Shown one piece after another: positions 1 through 11,568 of a stretch of DNA of 64,000 nt. Positions within the stretch are counted from its first letter, which is position 1, and each line of letters starts with the position of its first letter. The position numbers and the translations under genes were made by a program. The DNA is taken from the NCBI RefSeq assembly GCF_000001735.4, contig NC_003076.8:18789835-18853834 (forward strand). The letters run 5' to 3'. The notes beneath the pieces were generated by a model, which did not search any database, was not told the DNA's origin, and saw only the letters and a list, made by a program, of their open reading frames with translations. This DNA comes from Arabidopsis thaliana (taxonomy: Eukaryota; Streptophyta; Magnoliopsida; Brassicales; Brassicaceae).

Positions 1-75
1 TCTCGCGAGCACCTTAATCAATCATCCCATTTAAAAAATTTCTTTTTGCTATTAACATCTTAAATGTTAAATCTA

Positions 76-318
76 TCATTGAGCAATGTAACAGTTCTGT
101 GTGAAGAAACAAGGAATCACTTACTTCTACATTGTCTCTTTACAAAGGAAATTTGGCACATGATAATGCTTCGGTTTGGGCAATCTCCTTATATCTTTGC
201 AGACTTGTCTATTACCATAGGTAATCATATAAAAGTTATTATATATGAACAATGTTCCTATGGTAATAGAAATTCACATTTTATTAAAAAAACTGATACG
301 AATAATTCAAAGAAATAA
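76..318 (+). pseudogene. Remnant of a LINE-type reverse transcriptase, zinc-binding (zf-RVT) end
   Basis: A short open stretch carries a Cys-x2-Cys-like start, then ETRNHLLLHC and FTKEIWHMIMLRFG. This is the pattern of the zf-RVT domain that follows reverse transcriptase in plant non-LTR elements (C-x2-C, E-x2-x-HLL-x2-C, then a Trp-rich helix). Nothing upstream within the window encodes the reverse transcriptase, and the frame dissolves into AT-rich repeats after about residue 40. I read it as a decayed fragment, possibly reused by later rearrangement, not as an active element. Its true left end may lie outside the window. Confidence 0.5.
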
Positions 319-336
319 AATAACTTTTATATGATT
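209..336. repeat. Two nested perfect inverted repeats
   Basis: The 13-bp CTATTACCATAGG at 209-221 returns as its reverse complement at 257-269. The adjoining 18-bp AATCATATAAAAGTTATT at 223-240 returns as its reverse complement at 319-336. Both matches are perfect. The two arms sit side by side on the left but are separated on the right, so the structure looks like a rearranged foldback rather than a simple hairpin. Confidence 0.8.
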
Positions 337-473
337 GTCCATAAGATATAGTCAAAACGCAAAAGACTTTGCTCTAAGAAATATTAAAAAGAAAAACAAC
401 AAGACGAGGATTATTTCTTTTCAATAATTAAAACATTAGTATAAATACAATCACATGCTTAATGTAATAATGT

Positions 474-553
<80 letters not shown>
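474..553 (+). tRNA. tRNA-Leu (anticodon UAG)
   Basis: The acceptor stem GACAGTT (474-480) pairs with AGCTGTC (546-552), with discriminator A553. The D-arm/A-box TGGCCGAGTGG is at 481-491. The anticodon stem CCAGA/TCTGG (501-505/513-517) holds loop TTTAGGC, giving anticodon TAG. A long variable arm, typical of a class II tRNA, follows. The B-box GGTTCAAATCC is at 532-542 and CCA is not encoded. A T-rich tract just downstream (about 557-567) fits Pol III termination. There is no intron. It decodes CUA and neighbouring Leu codons. Confidence 0.97.
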
Positions 554-554
<1 letters not shown>

Positions 555-1967
555 TTTGTTTTTTTCTTTGACTCCTTTGTTCATCTTTATTTTAAAATCA
601 ATATAAACCCTTTTCGGACATTCTAAATATTTTGACCCAACCTAATGATATTCATTATTTGTCTAACGGGTCAACTTTCAAGTCTTCAAGTAAACATGAT
701 ATGGAATTATATGGGTCAACTCCAAGTAAGAACAGTGCATGCATCTTGAAGACAAAATTGATTTTTTTTTTTGTTTTTAATTAATGGAAATTTTGAAATA
801 CTAATGGGTCAAGATGAGGTTGTCCAAATCAACTGATATCATATATGACCAGATTCCTCAATAGTCATTAGTCAATACAAAATCCATAATCTTTTTTAAA
901 AATATAATCTTTTTATTTTAAATCGCCTATTTTTTTCCATTCATTTGTCCAATGTGAAAAGCCATAAATCATATATTAAGAAGTTGTGAATTGTGATCAT
1001 AGGAGTAATATTTCTATCTGAACAAAAATTGAATTTTGTTTTGCTTTTTGTTGAAAGATAAATAAAATGTTTGGCAGATTGTTTGTACAGAACACAACTT
1101 GTTGATAAAACAAATTCCATCAAGACAGCTAATGAGCTTTTGATAGTCAGAGCTTTGAAGACGTGTTAATGAATTAAACTGATTAGACCTAAAACCAAAT
1201 ATTTAGAAAGAAAAAAATATGATAATTGTTATGTTATTTAATCAATAGTCAAATACTATGTTGAGTACCAATCATTTCAGTTTCAACGATTGCTACTCTT
1301 TTGACCAATAACAAAAAGGTTTTTATTTTTCATTTCTCAAACTCCATTTTTGTTTGTTTTTAGCATAAAAACAGCTAGAATGTGAGTTTCATATGTATTA
1401 TATACTATAAGAAATCATATAAATTAACGACTAGAACATATTGTTTTCATTCTAGTGGTATATCTGAGTTTGACTAGAACGTTTGGAGGCAGATTAAAGT
1501 GATTTCGCCTTGTCAAAACTACTTTGTATATGTTATCAATCAATCGCTCAAAACTAAATCGGAAAAAAACTACATAAATAAGATATGGAAAATGATACTA
1601 ACACAAACTAGTAAGTAAGTAGTCACTACATATTCTGGTCCCATGAATATGGCTTACATAGTACATACATTGTGAGATTAAATGAATATGATATATAATA
1701 CAAGCATATAAGCATGTGCATGACTATGAAGTGGGAATACATTTAGTGCCTTTATATGCAACTTGACAGAATTACCAATTATGTGAATAGTGAAACTTAT
1801 ATTGCGTCTTGGCCTTTTCACATCCGTGACATGATCCCTCAAATCTATATCTTCTTGCGGCATATGCTTATATATAAACATATGACTTCGTCTATAGATT
1901 TATATCCAGATAATTAATTCTCTCATAATATCTTCTCCACAATTTCAACTCTTCTAAAGTCTAAACC
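554..1967 (+). promoter_or_regulatory. FLS2 upstream region, rich in W-boxes
   Basis: No gene is visible in this 1.4 kb. WRKY-binding W-box cores (TTGAC[C/T] on either strand) occur at 632-637, 669-674, 714-719, 807-812, 870-875, 1247-1252, 1301-1306 and 1470-1475. A TATATAAA box at 1871-1878 lies about 90 bp before the FLS2 ATG. Four of the W-boxes fall within 180 bp (632-812), three of them as GGTCAA. FLS2 is known to be transcriptionally controlled by defence and ethylene signalling; binding of any particular site here is inference. Confidence 0.55.
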
Positions 1968-4900
1968 ATGAAGTTACTCTCAAAGACCTTTTTGATATTA
2001 ACTCTCACCTTCTTCTTCTTTGGCATTGCACTAGCGAAACAGAGCTTTGAACCAGAGATCGAAGCTTTGAAATCCTTCAAGAATGGTATTTCCAACGACC
2101 CTTTAGGAGTATTATCAGATTGGACCATCATCGGTTCGTTACGACACTGTAATTGGACCGGAATCACCTGCGATAGTACCGGACATGTAGTCTCGGTTTC
2201 CTTGCTGGAGAAGCAACTTGAAGGTGTTCTGTCTCCAGCCATAGCGAATCTCACCTATCTCCAGGTTCTTGATCTCACTTCAAATAGTTTTACCGGCAAA
2301 ATACCGGCTGAAATAGGAAAGTTAACCGAGCTTAACCAGCTTATTCTGTACCTAAACTATTTCTCTGGTTCGATTCCTTCTGGAATCTGGGAGCTTAAGA
2401 ATATTTTCTATCTTGATCTTAGAAATAATTTGTTGTCCGGTGATGTTCCTGAGGAAATCTGCAAAACCAGTTCTTTGGTATTGATTGGGTTTGATTACAA
2501 CAACTTAACCGGGAAAATACCAGAATGCTTAGGAGATTTGGTTCATCTCCAAATGTTTGTAGCAGCTGGTAACCATTTAACTGGTTCGATTCCGGTATCA
2601 ATTGGTACTCTGGCTAATTTAACGGATTTAGACCTGAGTGGTAACCAGTTAACCGGAAAAATACCGAGAGATTTTGGAAATCTCTTGAACTTACAGTCTC
2701 TCGTTTTAACTGAAAACTTGTTGGAAGGAGATATACCAGCTGAGATCGGAAACTGCTCGAGCTTGGTCCAACTTGAGCTTTACGATAACCAGTTAACCGG
2801 GAAAATACCAGCTGAATTAGGGAATTTGGTTCAGCTGCAAGCACTCCGGATATACAAGAACAAACTTACTTCTTCAATTCCATCTTCATTGTTCCGGTTA
2901 ACTCAGTTAACCCATTTGGGGTTATCAGAAAACCATTTGGTTGGACCGATATCAGAAGAAATCGGTTTTCTTGAGTCACTTGAAGTCCTCACACTTCATT
3001 CCAACAACTTCACAGGAGAGTTTCCACAGTCCATCACAAACTTGAGGAACTTGACAGTCCTAACGGTGGGGTTCAATAATATTTCCGGTGAGCTCCCGGC
3101 GGATCTAGGGCTTCTTACAAACCTTCGGAACCTTTCAGCGCACGACAATCTTCTTACCGGACCAATACCTTCCAGCATAAGTAACTGCACCGGTCTTAAA
3201 CTCCTGGACCTGTCTCACAACCAAATGACTGGCGAGATCCCGCGGGGTTTCGGAAGGATGAATCTTACGTTCATTTCTATTGGGAGGAATCATTTCACCG
3301 GTGAAATTCCAGATGATATCTTCAACTGTTCAAACTTGGAAACTCTTAGTGTGGCAGATAACAACTTAACAGGAACTCTCAAGCCATTAATTGGGAAGCT
3401 TCAAAAACTCAGGATTTTGCAAGTTTCATATAACTCTCTCACTGGACCGATTCCTCGAGAAATCGGGAATCTGAAAGATTTGAATATCTTGTACCTTCAC
3501 TCTAATGGTTTCACAGGGAGAATCCCGAGAGAGATGTCGAATCTCACTCTCCTCCAGGGGCTAAGGATGTATTCAAATGATCTTGAAGGTCCAATTCCTG
3601 AAGAAATGTTTGATATGAAGCTACTCTCAGTTCTTGATCTTTCCAACAACAAATTCTCAGGTCAAATTCCTGCCTTGTTCTCCAAGCTTGAATCGCTTAC
3701 CTACTTGAGTCTTCAAGGAAACAAATTCAACGGGTCTATCCCTGCAAGCCTTAAGTCGCTTTCGCTTCTCAACACATTCGATATCTCCGACAATCTTCTC
3801 ACTGGAACCATCCCTGGAGAGCTGTTAGCTTCTTTGAAAAACATGCAGCTTTACCTCAACTTCTCAAACAACTTGTTGACTGGAACCATCCCAAAGGAGC
3901 TTGGAAAGCTTGAAATGGTTCAAGAAATCGACCTTTCAAACAATCTCTTTTCTGGGTCTATTCCAAGATCTTTACAGGCCTGCAAAAATGTGTTCACACT
4001 GGATTTTTCGCAGAACAATCTCTCGGGTCATATACCAGATGAAGTCTTCCAAGGCATGGATATGATCATAAGCTTGAACCTTTCAAGGAACAGTTTCTCT
4101 GGAGAAATCCCTCAGAGCTTCGGGAACATGACGCATTTGGTCTCCTTGGATCTCTCTAGTAACAATCTCACTGGTGAAATTCCAGAGAGTCTCGCCAATC
4201 TTTCGACTCTGAAACATCTCAAACTAGCTTCAAACAACCTCAAAGGCCATGTTCCTGAATCCGGGGTGTTCAAAAACATCAACGCCTCTGATCTAATGGG
4301 AAACACAGATCTCTGTGGTAGCAAGAAGCCTCTCAAGCCATGTACGATCAAGCAGAAGTCGAGCCACTTCTCGAAGAGAACCAGAGTCATCCTGATTATT
4401 CTTGGATCAGCCGCGGCTCTTCTTCTTGTCCTGCTTCTTGTTCTGATTCTAACCTGTTGCAAGAAAAAAGAAAAAAAGATTGAAAATTCATCAGAGTCCT
4501 CATTACCGGATTTGGATTCAGCTCTGAAACTGAAGAGATTTGAACCAAAAGAGTTGGAGCAAGCAACAGATTCATTCAACAGTGCCAACATCATTGGCTC
4601 AAGCAGCTTAAGCACAGTGTACAAAGGTCAGCTAGAAGATGGGACAGTGATTGCAGTAAAAGTATTGAATCTAAAGGAATTCTCTGCAGAATCAGACAAG
4701 TGGTTCTACACAGAAGCTAAAACATTGAGCCAACTAAAACATCGAAACCTGGTGAAGATCTTAGGGTTTGCGTGGGAAAGCGGCAAAACGAAAGCTTTAG
4801 TGCTTCCATTTATGGAGAATGGAAACTTGGAGGACACCATTCACGGCTCTGCAGCACCGATTGGGTCGCTTTTAGAAAAAATCGATCTTTGTGTTCATAT

Positions 4901-5573
4901 CGCAAGCGGAATCGATTATCTTCATTCTGGATATGGTTTTCCCATCGTTCATTGTGATCTGAAGCCAGCTAATATACTCCTTGACAGTGACCGCGTTGCT
5001 CACGTAAGCGATTTTGGAACTGCTCGGATTCTAGGTTTCCGCGAAGATGGAAGCACCACAGCTTCAACATCAGCCTTCGAGGGTACAATTGGATACTTAG
5101 CTCCAGGTAAATTACTCACAACACTTAATTTTCAAAACCCTAATTATGCCATCGACTTACTTGAAATACACTCTTATTTTTCATGAACAGAGTTTGCTTA
5201 TATGAGGAAAGTGACAACAAAAGCCGATGTATTCAGCTTCGGGATCATAATGATGGAGCTGATGACGAAACAGAGACCAACTTCGTTGAATGATGAAGAT
5301 TCACAAGACATGACTTTGCGCCAATTGGTGGAGAAATCGATTGGAAATGGAAGAAAAGGGATGGTTAGGGTTCTTGATATGGAACTCGGGGACTCTATTG
5401 TTTCTCTGAAACAGGAAGAGGCTATTGAAGACTTTCTGAAGCTTTGTTTGTTCTGTACAAGCTCTAGACCTGAAGATCGACCTGATATGAACGAGATTCT
5501 TACACATCTGATGAAACTTAGAGGCAAAGCGAATTCATTTCGAGAAGATCGTAACGAGGATCGAGAAGTTTAG
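1968..5573 (+). CDS. FLS2: LRR receptor kinase FLS2, the flagellin (flg22) receptor
   Basis: Plasma-membrane pattern-recognition receptor that binds bacterial flagellin flg22 with BAK1 and starts pattern-triggered immunity. There are two exons: 1968-5106 and 5191-5573 (GT-AG, 84-bp intron). Together they give 1173 aa, the known FLS2 length. In order: a signal peptide (about residues 1-23, ending ALA); a paired-Cys LRR cap (CNWTGITC); about 28 extracellular LRRs of LxLSxNxLxGxIP type; a second Cys pair; a membrane helix around 806-828 ([20 protein letters not shown]); and a Ser/Thr kinase. The kinase ATP-binding Lys lies in VIAVKVLN near residue 898. The catalytic loop reads HCDLKPAN, so this is a non-RD kinase, as usual for immune receptors. 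The intron splits the kinase between GYLAP and EFAYM. Reading into the intron gives a false 1072-aa stop. Confidence 0.98.
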
Positions 5574-6526
5574 CAGCAAAGCTTTTTTGATGACATTTTT
5601 TCGACTTTGCCAAACTCTGTTACGAAGGTTGAATACTTTGGACGTAAAACGTTCTGATTTTGCTTTTCGTTATGTATTTCTGTTTTATATAAGGTTGAAA
5701 TTTGGTTTTGATGAACTTTTTCATATACAAATGCATTAGGCTACACATGGATACTATAGTTTCTTATTGCAGGCAGATCAGGAATAAGGTTCGTCAAGTT
5801 TTTGTCATCATGATGGAGATGACGTTTGTCCCTTCCATTTAATCATGAAACAATACCACTGCTAGTATCGGACAATAGGCAATCTCACGACGGTTATCGA
5901 GAACACAGAAGATGACTCAAAGATCAATGCCACACAAGACAATTGTGTAGACTTGCCAAGTAATAGCTGTGAAAACTAGAGTCATTACATTTTCATCTCC
6001 CCGGGTAATGTTTTCCATTCTCGGCTAGCGAACCGCAGAAATTGCAAGACTAGACTGATAGAAAACCATGTCAGTGACTGTTGAGAATGAATTCTTCTTT
6101 AAAACTTTGCAATTTCATATAATTCTTTAACATCACTATACATTTTTGGACGAACTACATATTGTTTGCTTAATCCTTACAAAACAAAATCTAAAGAATA
6201 TAGCACAAAAAATTGAAAACTTTAAATCGGAGACAATTACTTCGCTTTTGTATGGCAATAGAGAAAAGTAGTTGAGCGATGTTGGTCTATGCGGTTCTTG
6301 GTTCTGCCTTTGGTGAACGTCCTTTGAAGCTGAATGTGCACAAGAAAATGATCAACAAAACTAACTTGTCTTTTTACTTATTTTCCTTTGCTTTGATGCG
6401 ACCACAATGAAGAAACACAAAGAACAAACACTTGTTTTTGCCTGTAAATGACAGAAATCAACAAAGTTTTCGTTAGATTTTTTATGAGTGGATGGCCAAT
6501 GAGAATGATTTGGGGACTCACGGTTT
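5574..6526. other. Convergent 3' flanks of FLS2 and RWA1
   Basis: This 950-bp stretch between two converging genes should hold the FLS2 3' UTR on the left and the RWA1 3' UTR on the right. I see no convincing coding capacity, RNA gene or repeat. Short open frames across 6361-6585 are shadows of the last RWA1 exon. Confidence 0.6.
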
Positions 6527-9500
6527 CTAACGATGAATCTGAAGAAGAACGAATGAGAAGCAATAGAGTGGAAGAGCGATGGCAATCCCAGCTATGAAGT
6601 TAGAGAAGAGTCGCTTGTTGTCTTTTGTGGGTACGAAAACCGTCTTGAGTGTGTTGGTTAGTTCAAAGAGACGGTGAGATACCTGGCGAACAAGAACAAA
6701 TAGAGATGTTTCAGAAAGCTTGCTAATAGAAAATACGGGGAGAGAAGAAGTTACGGTTTCTTACAAGGACGTATATAGCAGTTGTCAGCATGAAATTGAG
6801 CATAGGGTATCCCGGAATAATAGAGAGAAGCCATTTTGGTTGCCCGTCAGGCATGTTTGATCTGAAAATTGGTGTCTTTGATTTAACAAATACGCTTCCA
6901 GGAAAAGATTAAGTCACAGAAAACAAACCTTAGCCATATATGAAACTGGGAAATGTAAGTCTCTAAAGTGATCTTGCCAAGCCACCTGCGCAGAGAAATG
7001 TAAAGAGTTTTACATGGAAATGAGGCAAGCATATCAAACCAGGTTTTAGTTTAAATGTAAGTACGAGTTGACTCACGCAAAGAGAGTCAATGAGACACTT
7101 CGAAGCTGGTGGGTGAAATTCCGAAGGCATATGTAAACACTGGAACCCAGAAATCAAATGGTGAGTCATGTTTCAGTTTCAGCAAGTGACATAAGAGACA
7201 AATATAAAGACCAATAAAAAAAGAGTTTTATGCACAGACGTGATGGGGATCCATGATGTGTACGGATGATACATGTTGTAACTGGTCCTGTCCAGCTTGT
7301 AGATACATTCATACCACACATAGCCAACCTAAAATGTGACCAAACGGGAAAATTATATCAATCTGTACAATGGGAATGGTGCAATTACCAAGCTAAAAGA
7401 TGACTAAATGACTTACAAGCACAGTAATAGTAACAATAGCGGCCTTTATGGATAGTCTTTTCTTCGTTTCACAGTCCTCTAACTTCTCCATCCATCTCTC
7501 TACCTAGAGAATGATCCCAAGTTTTGAAGTTTATTACATCGACACTACAAAAAACGGAAAAAAATGGAAGTAAGAACTTACAGTTGGGTGATAATAGGCA
7601 TAAATCATTCCGATGATCCATATGTAGCGATCAAGGCCTGATCTAAAGTGCCATTCATGCAGCCGATGAAGATCGGGCTTGGCAGGGTCATTGTAACCTG
7701 GAGTTATTCACAAGTAATATACAAATATTAGAAACTTCTTCTAATTCCATTATGAATAATCTCATTCCACATTGGGAATTCAATCAATTTCGGATAAGCT
7801 AACCACCTAGCAAAAATGTTAAGGGACCCCAAAATATTTCAAAAGCTCCAGGAATTTCCCACAACAAAAAGACAACGAGGAAGCATGAAAATATCTTCAG
7901 AGCCATCACCGATCCTATCTCATTGTACTTGCTGAAGATACCCAGAGCTCCATATACCATTAGGGTGAAAAGAGTGTGCATTGGGCAGATGTAGTATAAC
8001 ATATAGTCGTTGTTGAGAACAATACAGCAAAACGCTACAAAGAAGTTCAGCCTCCACATCATCTGCAAGAGAACCAAGATTTTAGATGCGGATTATCAAG
8101 TACAATGACGAGAGCTTTTTGTGGAATGAATTGTATCACCTGCGCAAAACGTGCAACAGAGAAATCCTTTCTGACATAGTAGTAAGAGAAGTTTCCAAAA
8201 CCAGTCATCCAAACATAAGCAGCAATAAAGATACGGATTGCGTTGTATATCTCGGCCGCAGCAAAGTAGTGATACATTAAGAACAAAACCTGTTAAAAAG
8301 TAAGTCATGAGACTGTATATAGCCAGCGGCAGTAAGAGCTCCATACAGTTACCGGCCAGAAAAAGGAAATGATCATATTGGGAATAATCAAGAGAAACTT
8401 GCCTGCATCCATCCTTTCCATTCTTCAGTTTGGTGGCGATTAAGGTAAAGAATGGACTTCCCAGATATGGGTGACTTGTCATTGTGTTTTCTGAGAGATG
8501 TCATGGCTGATACTATGATGAGAAGAACGTAGAGAAAAAGGAAAAGGTCGCGGTTGTAATTCTGTCATAGGAAACCAAGTCTTATGAGCTTGCGTTCACA
8601 GAAAAAGCAGGTGAAAGACATAGGTACCTTGGTAGAATCTCCAAGCAATTCTGTGCGGTCACAGATATAGAAATATATTAAGATTGCCCCAAATTCCGAC
8701 CTACACAAGATTATGAATGATAGTATAAGATAACAAACAAATGCATCATCACTTCTTGGGGTTAATTTTCACTTACATTGCTCTCAAGGTTGCTCGATGT
8801 TCCAGCAAAAATGAATCTTCCATACTCAAAAACCTGTTATGTCATAAATTATATACACCCTAGCATGAGAACTGCTGAAGAATTGCAATTAACAAACTAG
8901 AAAACTTATGAGCTGGTAACACCAACCTGATTATGTTTGTTCTGATAGATGAATTATGAAACTTTACAGATGGTGATCGGGCAAGACCTCCCTCCAACAG
9001 ATCAGCTTTGTCGTCGTCCTTCTCTGCTACGTCTCCCAATTCAACTAGATTATTATCCGAGTGACTGCATAACAAGAATGCAACACTTTTTCAAGAGTAA
9101 GTCGGAAGAGAGGAGCACAATAGAGAGGGTGTAAACTCTGCTACATTATAGAGAGTATCACATTACAAAAACTTACGGTTTCAAGGGAACCCAAGATTTT
9201 CTGTACTCAAGTAACTCCGAGTATATCCAACCAACAAATATTGGGATTACTCCAAGAAGAAAAGATACCTACAAAATTTAAGTACAAAGTTAAATCTTGT
9301 AGATGGAGATCAGTATCAAGCCAACTCTAAAATGACTCATGGCTACTAGAAAACTAGAAAGAAAGACTTAGTTTTCATGTACTTACTACACTTAAACTTT
9401 GATCATTTTGAGCTTTTATGATCCATAACATTGACAGGAATACTAGTTCAAAAAATGGTAACATAAAAGTTTCAGGTAAGGGTTGGTAACATATCCATCA

Positions 9501-9891
9501 TTGACAGGAATACTACTTGCACAGGCTCTGCAACTTGTTCAATCTCTGAATCTCTCGATTCCATATAGATTTCAGTAAATCCCCTCCAAAAATGCAAATG
9601 TGAAAGATTCAGGCATTATACTTGCTATGTCAAAGATGCTGATGAGACCAAGGAACCTGTCATATGCTTTAGGCTAACTTTTGAAGATTAAAAGTCACTC
9701 TCTTAGGTTTCCTCCTACTAAAAGTGGCGTCTTTCACTAAACTACAGTCATAATTCCTTCCAGTTAAAGTCTCAACCTTTTCGAATAAATCAACCTAACC
9801 GACTCAACATTGAATCGAAAATTCAGTTCGAGTGTCAAGTTTTCTGGAGAAATTGTACCTGGCCCGGAGTAATTGGTCCAGGATCCACCAT
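6527..9891 (-). CDS. RWA1: RWA1, Cas1p-like wall-polysaccharide O-acetylation protein
   Basis: Polytopic Golgi membrane protein of the REDUCED WALL ACETYLATION family, needed for O-acetylation of cell-wall polymers and thought to supply the acetyl donor. I assembled 15 coding exons from ATG 9891 down to TAG 6527-6529: 9859-9891, 9177-9268, 8927-9064, 8777-8833, 8628-8700, 8403-8561, 8140-8289, 7807-8062, 7582-7697, 7417-7503, 7240-7328, 7077-7139, 6929-6985, 6765-6861 and 6527-6682. They sum to 1623 nt, 540 aa. The protein starts [11 protein letters not shown] and has about ten hydrophobic segments plus the Cas1-type core ([41 protein letters not shown]). The intron after 8403 uses a GC donor (CAG|GCAAGT). 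A 5' UTR intron (9922-10030) is also visible. Confidence 0.96.
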
Positions 9892-10030
9892 TTTTAACGA
9901 TCTCTATTCAAAACTTCCGAACTGCAGACACACCAAATAAGAAGAGCAAATTTATGTAAATCGAAAGAGAAATTTAAAAGAAACCATTCAGAAAAATTTC
10001 AGAAGCAAAATCTTAAAGATTTGAAATTAC

Positions 10031-10250
10031 CAGAGAGAGATTGAGACGTTAACCGACGAATAAAGAAGATGATCTGGTTATAGTGATCTCTAGTAGCAGA
10101 CGATCATCATAAATATGAGAGAGAGAGAGAGATGTGAAAGTGTTTGCTTGAAGAAGAGAGAAAGACGTTCGGCGAGTTGTCGTTTTCGATCGCCGGCGAC
10201 TGATTTTTTTCCGAGTCTCTGGTTAGAGACACTGACTCGACAATATTTCC
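10031..10250 (-). promoter_or_regulatory. RWA1 5' UTR first exon and start region
   Basis: Upstream of the RWA1 5' UTR intron (donor CTG|GTAATTTC on the minus strand at 10030/10031) lies a purine/pyrimidine-rich leader. It contains a (GA)n tract around 10115-10132, typical of Arabidopsis leaders. The exact transcription start cannot be set from sequence. Confidence 0.45.
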
Positions 10251-11568
10251 GTCTCCACTCAACTAGTAAAGTTTCAATTTTTTTTCCGTTTGCCTTATTT
10301 TATTATTAAAATCTAGAAAAATATAATAATAGTACTTCCAATTTTTACTTTTATATTCTGTATTAATCATCGTTTGAATCGTATACTTACATAACAAATG
10401 ATATTTTAGTTTAAACATAAATAATATTTACATAAACACTTTAGTATTATATAATTTGAAATAGAGAGAGTAACTCGTTTAAGTTTTGACTATGGAAAAT
10501 GATTGTCGAACGTAATTAGTAATACAATAGGAATAATTAAACTATCGTGGTTAGTGGATCCAACATGTCCTGAACTCAAGATGGACTTGTCAAGCAACTA
10601 ACCCGTCACATCCCTTACATGATACTCCAAGGGATAATGTCCTTAACAAGTATTAAATTGTATTCCCTCTGATTTTTTATTATTTGATGTTTTGGATTTT
10701 GTATTTGTTCCACCAAATTTAATGTTTTATAAAAACATTATTATTAATTTTGTTTGTGACCAATAGAAAAAGAGAGAAGTAATAGTGATATTATTAAACT
10801 AAGAAAGTAATAATTCAATAATATAAAAGTTATTTTATCTTAATTTGTGTGCAAAACTCAAAACATCAATCAAACTTCATGTAACAGAGAGAATATCTAA
10901 TATATACGATCACACTCGTTAGGTTGGTTCCTTAATTCTTACGCATAATCAATAAGTGGTCGGACGACGCATGAGACGTACGAAATTAAAATGAATTTCT
11001 ATGTAAAAACCTAGTAATTCGTTGAAATGAGTGAGTGATTTGGTACAAATCTTATATATTGCATGTTAAGATATATGCTATGAGGTACAAAATTCATTTT
11101 AATTAAACATCCATTCATACATTTTATATTTTACGTGAGGCTGTGATCATATATTCTTCAGTTCGTTCTAATTATACCTTCTAGTCTAAATCTCCTTTCA
11201 AACACCCAAAACGTTTTATTTGCTTTAGTATTCGACTATATATTAGATATGAAGTTATGTCATTCTCCTCATTAATTGTTAATATATAAAGCAACGAATG
11301 GAAAAGAGAGAGCCATGAAGGATCTTTGCTTCCATATACAATATGCATGCATGTAACAAAATTACTCCATAACAAAAATTATTGTAATAAGTCGAAGGGA
11401 CTCCATATTTATGCTTAATTACTACAGTATATCCTATAGCTAGTTAACAAAACATGTATAATATATACATGCAAAAAATAAATAACACTATCATCACTTA
11501 TTATGCATCCAAGTTTTGTTCTATATTTCTTAGCAGAAAAAAAATTGTTTCTATATTATATTATATCA
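10251..11568. other. Intergenic, RWA1 upstream and WRKY8 downstream flank
   Basis: AT-rich and without coding signal. It contains the Stowaway-like element listed separately at 10663-10893. The last part is presumably the WRKY8 3' UTR. Confidence 0.6.
10663..10893. mobile_element. Stowaway-like MITE
   Basis: A 231-bp, very AT-rich element flanked by TA on both sides (10661-10662 and 10894-10895). The left end TTCCCTCTG matches the inverted right end TTCTCTCTG. Similarity continues inward through TTTGATGTTTTG on both arms, giving imperfect terminal inverted repeats of about 35 bp. TA duplication and a CTCCCTC-type end are hallmarks of Tc1/mariner-derived Stowaway MITEs. It has no coding capacity. 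Confidence 0.65.

Noticed and set aside
4112-4624. 170-codon open frame on the minus strand inside FLS2
   Set aside because: Antisense shadow of the FLS2 LRR/kinase exon; no domain, promoter or splice support.
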